A stretch of DNA of 15,176 nucleotides from Salpingoeca rosetta (taxonomy: Eukaryota; Opisthokonta; Choanoflagellata; Craspedida; Salpingoecidae), in NCBI RefSeq assembly GCF_000188695.1, contig NW_004754922.1, positions 1,363,879 through 1,379,054 of the forward strand. The letters run 5' to 3'. Shown one piece after another: positions 1-15,176 of this stretch (positions are counted from its first letter, which is position 1; each line of letters begins with the position of its first letter). Under the pieces are notes generated by a model. It did not search any database and was not told where the DNA came from. It saw nothing but the letters and a program-made list of their open reading frames with translations. Both the position numbers and the translations under genes were made by a program.

Positions 1-60
<60 letters not shown>
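1..60. repeat. (AC)30 microsatellite in RecQ intron 2
   Basis: Perfect AC dinucleotide run. On the minus strand it reads GTGTGT and directly abuts the 3' end of RecQ exon 2 at position 61, so the first GT of the repeat is the splice donor. Confidence 0.95.
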
Positions 61-61
<1 letters not shown>

Positions 62-188
62 GGTTGGGAGGCACAGGAACACGTCCTTTCGATCTGGTGT
101 GTGCGACATGGCCACAAGAAGCAATGTTAGTTCACCACTGACGCATCCGTGCACACACTCATGCACACACACACTCACACACACACAT

Positions 189-222
<34 letters not shown>

Positions 223-407
223 TGCACGAGGCACTTGACCGCCTTTTCTTGGTGCAGTCCCCTGAAGCTGTCAAACCCAAACACGCTCTTCATGCTTGCC
301 TTCACGGCGTCCAGCCTCGGCTCAACCCCAGCCGCCCATGTCACCGCTGTCCCCATCTGCACACTGCCACTGCCATCACCACCATCACTGCTGCGGTGTG
401 TCATCAT
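61..407 (-). CDS. RECQL5: RecQ-family DNA helicase, RECQL5-like, N-terminal fragment (two exons)
   Basis: RecQ helicases are ATP-dependent 3'-5' DNA unwinding enzymes acting in nuclear DNA repair and recombination. Exon 1 is 407 to 221 and starts at the first in-frame ATG after an upstream stop at 450-452. It encodes about 62 residues ending in the RecQ motif 0 region (VFGFDSFRGLHQEKAVKCLV). Exon 2 is only 33 nt, 93 to 61, and encodes RKDVFLCLPTG, the beginning of the Walker A motif. Both junctions are phase 1 with canonical AG and GT, and the joined reading (LVQ-D-RKDVF) follows the family. The FxxLQE-like motif 0, lacking the PGQ of most RecQ proteins, points to the RECQL5 branch. The ATPase core, helicase C-terminal and later domains lie beyond the left edge. 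Family assignment is strong; the RECQL5 subfamily is a moderate call from about 73 residues. Confidence 0.8.
94..220 (-). other. RecQ intron 1 with GT-rich repeat at the donor
   Basis: The intron reads GTGTGT at the donor (220, descending) and ends in CAG at 96-94. Positions about 152-220 are an imperfect CA repeat on the plus strand (GT in the sense direction) with ATG/CTC interruptions. Confidence 0.75.
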
Positions 408-647
408 CGCTGTTGCCGCCAAAACGCAATCACACCAAGCGAAAAACGGTCATTCGAAACCGAGGAATTATTGATCCCTTCCTTCCAGTTGTTTTCCTGA
501 GTGTCCTGTGCCCAAGGAAAGGAAGGAAGCCATCACAGCATCACACAAGCATTGCTTCTTGCTCGCAAGCGCAACCACACGCACGCACGATCATCAGCAG
601 TGCAAAGCCTGCAAGCTTCATTTTGTGATCAGACCATCATCATCATC
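408..647. promoter_or_regulatory. Divergent intergenic region, probable shared promoter
   Basis: These 240 bp separate the start codons of the minus-strand RecQ gene (407) and the plus-strand phosphatase gene (648). Both 5' untranslated regions and promoters must fit here if the start codons are right. I see no TATA box or other clear core element; CATCATCAT runs up to the phosphatase ATG. Promoter function is inferred only from the head-to-head geometry. Confidence 0.45.
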
Positions 648-7788
<7,141 letters not shown>

Positions 7789-8150
7789 CGCGTTCAGTCG
7801 CAACTTGGGTTGTGGAGAGGAAGGGGTGGGGGAAGGGGCTGGTGTGCTTTTTACTCTGTACATGTGGTGGTGTGCATGTCTGTGCAATGTGCGTAGACCG
7901 TTGTGTATTTATGTGTGTGCAGACCGTTGTGTATTTATGTGTGCATTGGACACTTGACACGGTACAGTACAATGGCACGCACGCAAGGAAGCGAAACCAT
8001 CATGTCACAGTGTGCACGTGTAGTTGCGTGGCAACCGATCGTTTACTGTCAGGAAGAAGTGCAAGAAACGGTTCGTTTGCTTTGATGCGGTGACTTGGCG
8101 AACTGGAAGCGAGGGGGTTGGGGTTGGGGAGTCAACTCCAACACACGCAA
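7789..8150. other. Convergent intergenic region between phosphatase and Rab GEF
   Basis: These 362 bp separate two stop codons in tail-to-tail orientation and must hold both 3' untranslated regions. I find no AATAAA on either strand. The region is GT-rich on the plus strand. It includes the 26-bp duplication listed separately. No gene is supported here. Confidence 0.7.
7895..7944. repeat. 26-bp tandem duplication
   Basis: AGACCGTTGTGTATTTATGT plus a short GT tail occurs twice in succession (7895-7920 and 7921-7944), in the 3' flank shared by the two convergent genes. Confidence 0.9.
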
Positions 8151-8473
8151 TTACAACACGCTTTCATACAAGCGCAATCCTAGAAGCGCATTCATCATTT
8201 GTTGCCTACAGGTGTGTATGTGCGTGTGTGTGTGTGAGTGTGTGTGTGCGAGTGTGTGCGTATGTGCGTGTGTGTGAGTGCGTGAGTGTGTGTGTGTGTG
8301 TGTGAGTGCAGCAGGAAAGGTTGAAGCATGGTCTGGGGTCTCACACCTGTGCGTTGCCAGCTTGAGGAAGGCCTTCTTGGCGCTGACTTTAACCAGACCC
8401 TGATACGATGTGATTGGAAAAAACATGTGAGCGGAGAAAACATGCGCAGAGAGGCAGGCAGGCAGAACAGGCA

Positions 8474-8551
<78 letters not shown>

Positions 8552-9450
8552 AAGTTGATGTATCGAAGATAGACGTAACAATCACAGACGGACGCAATGC
8601 GATCGCGAACTGTTTCGCACACGTCCAACCAATCCGTCTGCAGCCATCACATGGAACATAAGAGAATGCGTGTGTGTGTGTGATGGTGTGTGTGTGTGTG
8701 ATGGTGTGTGTGTGTATGATGGTCATTCTCATCATGAAGGAAACACAGCATGCGTGCGTACCACACCAACACCACACGCAAGCGACAGCACCAAGGGCAG
8801 CAAGCGAACTGCAACAATGCAAACACACACACTCATTCACAACACGCACGCACACACACACACACACGCATACCTTCTGTCCAAGCCGGATGCGGTGTGT
8901 TGGTGGCTTGTGGCCGGTGAGGGAGCACGCGCGCCCGTCGTCAACGCTATTTCCAAGACGCTCAATCACAAGCGAGTTCTCCTGCGGATGCATCACACGA
9001 GCAACACGCGTGGAGCGGAGGGTGGTCGAAGCATGGGAAAAAGAGTAAATGGGGCTTGTGAGCTGGTGGTTGGCGGAGGAACAGCCTCAACACAACCAAC
9101 ACAGTCTCGCTTCGTGTGTGTGTGTGTGTGTGTGCGTGCGTGTATATGTGTGCCCATCTTGATACACTCACATGCACACACACAGACACACAGACACACA
9201 CCTTGATTGCGTCAATAATGTCCTGGCGGCGGATTGGGGAGGAGGGGGAGCAGACGTCCAGCGTCCGCTTCATCTCGCCCTCCTCCAGCGACGAAATAAA
9301 CGATGCGCTGAACACGACGTAATGCACAATGCAGTGAGCTCTCAGCACGACAACATCGCACGCACGCACCCACACACCCACACACCCACACACCCACACA
9401 CCAACACACCTACCAACCTACCCACCTACCCACCTACCCACCTACCCACC

Positions 9451-9505
<55 letters not shown>

Positions 9506-10575
9506 CACACACACACACACACACACCTACCCACACACACACACAAACAAACAAACAATCATAGATCACCGACCTGAGGTCTGGGCTCTGGTACCAGGCC
9601 GTGAACTCCTCCAGCAGCCGCGGGTCAACAATCTCGCCATCATCATCGTCATCATCACCACCACCGCCACGACCGCCACTGTGGCCAGTCCCACCACTGC
9701 TTCTCGTCGCAGCCGCGTCGTCCTGGCTCGCGGTGCTGTGTGCGCGACTTAATTCAGTGCGACTGGCTGTGCTGCTGGTGCGTGTGCTCACGTGCGTGCC
9801 GTCACCGCCATCGCCGCAATCGTCGCCCTGCTCACTTTGCGTGCTGAGCGACCGCTGCTTGCTCTTCTTCACATCACCACCACCGCTGCTGGTACCACCA
9901 CCACCTGCGTCGCCCTGTGTTGGCTGCAGCAGCGGCGGCGGGAGGGTGACGGCAGACTGCGCTGACGGCGTTGGTGACGGTGCATTTGCCTTTGATGCCG
10001 TCTTGAGATGGGATGTACTGTTTTGGCGCCGGAAGAAATGCCGCCGAAACCCGCGTCCACCTTTGGCAGTCGTCAACAGCAAGGAGAGGGTGGGAGGAAG
10101 CAATATGGTGAGGTGGTGTGCGATGGCGTGAAGAGGGTGTGTACGATGGCGCGTGTGATGGCGTGTGATGCACATGCACACACGCACACATGCGCGCACA
10201 CACGCACACGCACGCATACACACATATGCACATGTGACTCACTCTGCCTTCGGCCCCTCGGTGGTGATGACGACAGCTGCCTGTCCTCCTCCTTTCCTTG
10301 TTGTTGCTGTTGCTGCTGCTGCATTTGTGACGCTGTGCGTGTTCGACTGCCTGGTCTGCTGACTTGCTTCGGCTGTGCTGATTGCAGTTGGTCGCGCTGA
10401 TGCTCCACAATCGTCTTCAACGCAGACACCTCAGCAGTCAACATCTATGTTGGGGTCAAAGGGCGGTCACATTGGTGTTTGTTGGTCGTGAGTGATGGGT
10501 GTGAGTGTGTAATGCTAGCAACGTCGGGGCAACAAAGTCATACACTTGCAGAACTGTGAAATGGGGGTAGTCTTC

Positions 10576-10661
<86 letters not shown>

Positions 10662-12553
10662 TCCCAGCCAAACCTGTTCGCTCACGCACCTCGACCTTTG
10701 ACGCGGCCTCAATGTGTCGCTTCTCAGCCCTGACTGCCTCCTCTTTTGCCGTGCGAACCATCTTGTGTGCTTCCTCAAACAGCGATTCTGTCAGGTCGTC
10801 CATCTCCCGCGTCAGCTGAAGTTAAAAGGGGAGGGGGAATTGCCGAGGTTGCGCACATGCAATGTGGAGTGATGTAACGTGAAGTGGGGCGATGCGCAAA
10901 CAGCAGCAGGGCACGCGCGATTTCAACATATGCACACACACACACATACACACACATACACACGCGCGCGCGCACACACACATACACGCACACACACACA
11001 TACACGCACACACAAATGTGCTATTACCTGCTCCTTGTATTGCGCGAGAGAGTCGCATTCCTCAGCTTTCGCCACCAGCTGCCAGACGTTGGGGGGGGGG
11101 AAGCGAATGAGAAGTGCCGCATAAGCGCCAGTGAGGTGTACGAACGCACAACACACAGACAGACACACACAGACACACAGACAGACACACACAGAGATAT
11201 ATGTGCGCACCTTATCTTTGACGAGTCTGTACTCCTTTTCTAACCTCCAATATGCCAATGCCTGTGCGACCACACATCGTCCCAAGCATGAGCTCATGCA
11301 TGACCCAGTCCAGAACAACTGCGTAACTTTGTTCAACCACACGTACACACGCACTCAACACACACACACACACACACACACACTCGCTCAAACACACTTT
11401 GTTGTGGTCCTTTGAAGCTTGTCGGCGCGCACGCGCCAGAAGCCATGTGTCAGAATTGGACCTGCAATGACATCACACATGCAGAGCAAGCAAGGCGCGG
11501 GCAGCCAAGCAAAGAAAGCAACGAGTCAGCGTTGGCAGGTGTGATGTGATGAGTAGCTTTTGGTTGTTGTTGTTGTTGTTGTGGAAGGCGTTGGCTTTCA
11601 GCACACGTTTCTGTACGCCTCATTCATCCATTCCCCGCCGCTTGCATTACCGCTCGCGAGCGGCGATGTGCACATCATCTGGACTGCGATGCACAGCAGG
11701 CTGCTGCAGCTCCGCTATGACAGCTTTTGCATCGTCGTCCTGAGACCGTCCCACCAGCACCCAAAGACAGCAAGCGCAAGCATGCGAATGCACACAGTAG
11801 GCACGTGGTGAGTGTGAGCTGTGCCACATAGCGCAAGCAAGCTGCGAGGGACTGGAATCCAAACCAAGCCAACTCAAGTACAGCGTGTCCTTTGGCTGGC
11901 TGCTGGGCCATGAGCGCCATCGCCTGGAATGCAACCTCGTGGCCACTCACCGTCGTGTGGTCATCAACAACCTCTGGGATTGGGGTTGTGACGCGGATCT
12001 GTGGTGGTGGTGCCGAAGCGTCCTTGAGCGATGAGCCTTGTCCCTTACCCTTGCCCTTGACCTTGCTGTGACCCTTCTTCTCGTTCTTCTTGTTGTTGGG
12101 GGAGGTTGTGTCGGTGCCGCCGCTGCCACTTCGTGCATCCTCGAACATCATGGGTGGCAGGGACGTGTTGGTCCAGGACACGCTGCGGGTGTGACGCGAC
12201 GCCCTGCTTGTCTTTGTCAGGCGTGTGATGGCTGCACACAACATCACACAACATCACATTGGGATCGCATTGCATCACCGTGAGACGGCATAACAGGGGA
12301 CGAGCGCAGCGTGGATGTGGATGGCTCCAGGTTGAAGGAGGCAGAGAGAGAGGGGGGGGGAGAGAGAGGCACACACACACACACACAAGCACACACAGGC
12401 ACAGGCACACACAGGCACACACAGGCACAGGCACACACGCAGACGCGCATGCAACACACCTGCGACCTCGTCGCTGTTGTCACCCTGTTGATGTTGTTGT
12501 GCTTTGCGATTGGCGGCTGTTTCCGCAGTCGCAGCGCGTGTGTGCTGGCTCAT
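8151..12553 (-). CDS. RAB3IP: Sec2/Rabin8-family Rab guanine-nucleotide exchange factor, 617 aa, 14 exons
   Basis: Homologue of yeast Sec2 and animal Rabin8/GRAB, coiled-coil exchange factors that load GTP on Sec4/Rab8-type GTPases during vesicle delivery and, in animals, ciliogenesis. Exons in order of translation: 12553-12460, 12231-11951, 11739-11651, 11461-11398, 11261-11211, 11078-11028, 10815-10690, 10444-10243, 10060-9574, 9307-9202, 8981-8874, 8637-8551, 8399-8347, 8205-8151. They total 1854 nt with every phase matching. Residues 1-150 are low complexity. Residues about 155-280 form the Sec2 coiled coil containing SLFEEAHKMVR (about 221), followed by MLTAEVSALKTIV. Residues 320-480 are Ser/Thr/Gly-rich with a poly-Asp stretch, then LLEEFTAWYQSPDL. 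The C-terminal module ends in GRACSLTG, THRIRLGQK and RDRIASVC-YVYLRYINL-GLVK, as in Rabin8. It is longer than human Rabin8 (476 aa). The start is the ATG of MSQHTRAATAE. Confidence 0.9.
8219..8309. repeat. GT/GAGT repeat in the last Rab GEF intron
   Basis: Imperfect repeat, CA in the sense direction, filling the intron between the last two exons and ending next to the acceptor of the last exon. Confidence 0.85.
8475..8550. repeat. (AC)38 microsatellite forming the donor of Rab GEF intron 12
   Basis: Perfect 76-nt AC run. In the sense (minus) direction it is (GT)38 and abuts exon 8637-8551, so the splice donor is the first repeat unit. Confidence 0.95.
9363..9560. repeat. Compound CACACC / ACCTACCC / CA / CAAA repeat
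   Basis: Several repeat types follow in order: CCCACACA units (9363-9400), ACCTACCC octamers (about 9409-9455), a long CA run (9455-9530) and a short CAAA run. All lie in the Rab GEF intron 9308-9573. Confidence 0.9.
10170..10232. repeat. CA/CG-rich repeat in Rab GEF intron 8
   Basis: Imperfect CA repeat with GCGC and GCAT interruptions near the GTGAGT donor of exon 10444-10243 (sense GT). Confidence 0.8.
10580..10655. repeat. (AC)38 microsatellite in Rab GEF intron 7
   Basis: Perfect 76-nt run, GT in the sense direction, starting 34 nt after the GTGCGT donor of exon 10815-10690. It is the same length as the run at 8475-8550. Confidence 0.95.
10931..11014. repeat. CA repeat with CGCG core in Rab GEF intron 6
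   Basis: CA repeats interrupted by CACATA and a CGCGCGCGCG core (about 10962-10972), donor-proximal in the sense direction. Confidence 0.85.
11345..11396. repeat. CA repeat at the donor of Rab GEF intron 4
   Basis: Sense GT repeat lying at the 5' end of the intron after exon 11461-11398, whose donor reads GTGTGT. Confidence 0.85.
12367..12438. repeat. CA/CACAGG repeat in Rab GEF intron 1
   Basis: CACACA and GGCACACACA repeat units with an adjacent G9 and GA run at about 12339-12369, within the intron between exons 12553-12460 and 12231-11951. Confidence 0.85.
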
Positions 12554-12922
12554 CCTCGCCTCTACACCTATACCTACGCCTCCTCTTCAATGGTGGGATC
12601 CAAGCAGCTGTTTGCCTTGACGAGCGTGTGAGTGGGTCATGCGCCTGTTCCCCCTCACCAAGTCAACCTCGCACAACGCACGCACCTCGCTCCCATCAAG
12701 CAGCAACACAACACGACTTCCTTCTTCCTCTTCAACCCACCGCACAAAAACGAAAACAAAAACAAACACCGCGGTGGATAGTACGTGCATTGTCTTTAAT
12801 CGTCTGTGCGAATCGTACATCAGTGCGCAGTTAGGCGCACACAGCCAGTCCATCCAGTCTCACCTCCTCAGCTCTCCCTCTCCTCCACCTCCACCACCAT
12901 CATCGCTGGCGTGTGGTGTTTG
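12554..12922. other. Intergenic spacer between NDUFS3 and the Rab GEF
   Basis: These 369 bp lie between the NDUFS3 stop and the Rab GEF start on the same strand. They must hold the NDUFS3 3' end and the promoter and 5' untranslated region of the Rab GEF. No convincing coding exon is seen on either strand. Confidence 0.65.
12795..12800 (-). terminator. Possible ATTAAA polyadenylation signal of NDUFS3
   Basis: ATTAAA on the minus strand about 125 nt after the TAA stop. It is a common variant of the poly(A) hexamer, but six bases can occur by chance and no transcript data are available. Confidence 0.35.
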
Positions 12923-14869
<1,947 letters not shown>

Positions 14870-15113
14870 GGACCTTCTTGCCGTTGCAGCAGCAACATGC
14901 GACCGGCACGCCACCGCCAACCCTGGTCAGATGGATGGATGGATGGATGGATGGATGGATGATGGTGATGATGATGACAATAGCTGGTGCAACTCGGAAC
15001 ACTTGTGGCAACATGGGAGACCAGAGTGCTGCACGCACACAAACACACACACCCACACACACAGATGCACACCCACACCCACACACCCACACACACACAC
15101 ATACGCCCACATC

Positions 15114-15154
<41 letters not shown>

Positions 15155-15176
15155 CACCCCACACACACACACACAC
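14870..15176. other. Upstream flank of NDUFS3, mostly simple repeats
   Basis: Contains an (ATGG)7 run at 14931-14960 followed by TGATGATGATG, then CA-rich repeats from about 15027 to the right edge. The NDUFS3 promoter should begin close to 14870, but no core element is recognisable and no further gene is supported. Confidence 0.6.

Larger units (their letters stand above)
8151..9307 (-). other. Conserved C-terminal module of the Rabin8-like protein
   Basis: Five exons encode ASFISSLEEGEMKRTLDVC, ENSLVIERLG, CSLTGHKPPTHRIRLGQK, DRIASVCDCYVYLRYINL and GLVKVSAKKAFLKLATHR, with the tail QQMMNALLGLRLYESVL. The order and wording follow animal Rabin8 downstream of its middle region, including the HRIRLG and LRYI-GLVK blocks. 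In animals this half binds regulators of the exchange factor; here that role is inferred. Confidence 0.82.
10243..11461 (-). other. Sec2 coiled-coil-coding exons
   Basis: Five short exons encode a continuous helix: DTWLLARARRQASKDHNK, ALAYWRLEKEYRLVKDK, LVAKAEECDSLAQYKEQ, then LTREMDDLTESLFEEAHKMV and MLTAEVSALKTIVEHQ. SLFEEAHKMVR is nearly invariant in Sec2/Rabin8 proteins, where this segment contacts the Rab. Two exons are exactly 51 nt with phase 0 at both ends. After the helix comes a poly-Gln run encoded by CAG/CAA and a basic patch. Confidence 0.9.

Noticed and set aside
9409..9455. ACCTACCC octamer repeat considered as telomere-like or CRISPR-like
   Set aside because: The units are contiguous without spacers and do not match TTAGGG-type telomere units. 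They are a simple repeat inside an intron.

Overview
This is intron-dense nuclear DNA from a unicellular eukaryote, most likely a choanoflagellate or close relative. That placement is an inference from four things: short GT-AG introns (mostly 100-350 bp) in every gene, long (GT)n/(CA)n microsatellites in most introns, the standard stop codons, and a metazoan-style tyrosine phosphatase with a mixed domain architecture beside conserved opisthokont genes. Nothing prokaryotic is present: no operon, CRISPR array, tRNA or rRNA was seen.

Layout, left to right. (1) 61-407, minus strand: the first two coding exons of a RecQ-family DNA helicase, RECQL5-like, running off the left edge. (2) 408-647: a short divergent intergenic region, probably a shared promoter. 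(3) 648-7788, plus strand: about 21 exons encoding a roughly 980-residue protein with N-terminal ankyrin-type repeats, a PDZ domain, a protein tyrosine phosphatase (PTP) catalytic domain with an intact HCSAGVGRTG loop, and a coiled-coil plus Ser/Thr/Pro-rich tail. (4) 7789-8150: a convergent intergenic region with a 26-bp tandem duplication. (5) 8151-12553, minus strand: 14 exons whose phases all agree, encoding a 617-residue Sec2/Rabin8-type Rab guanine-nucleotide exchange factor. (6) 12554-12922: a short spacer. (7) 12923-14869, minus strand: 7 exons, all phases consistent, encoding the 246-residue mitochondrial complex I subunit NDUFS3. (8) 14870-15176: upstream flank made mostly of simple repeats.

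Exon models were built by hand from GT/AG sites, reading phase and recognition of protein families. The genes do not form a pathway: they cover DNA repair, phosphotyrosine signalling, Rab8-type membrane traffic and respiration. The most notable features are the ankyrin-PDZ-PTP architecture, a WPD loop changed to WFD, an unresolved one-base frame problem between two ankyrin exons, splice donors lying inside (GT)n microsatellites, and introns with a GU tract upstream and a complementary CA tract downstream.
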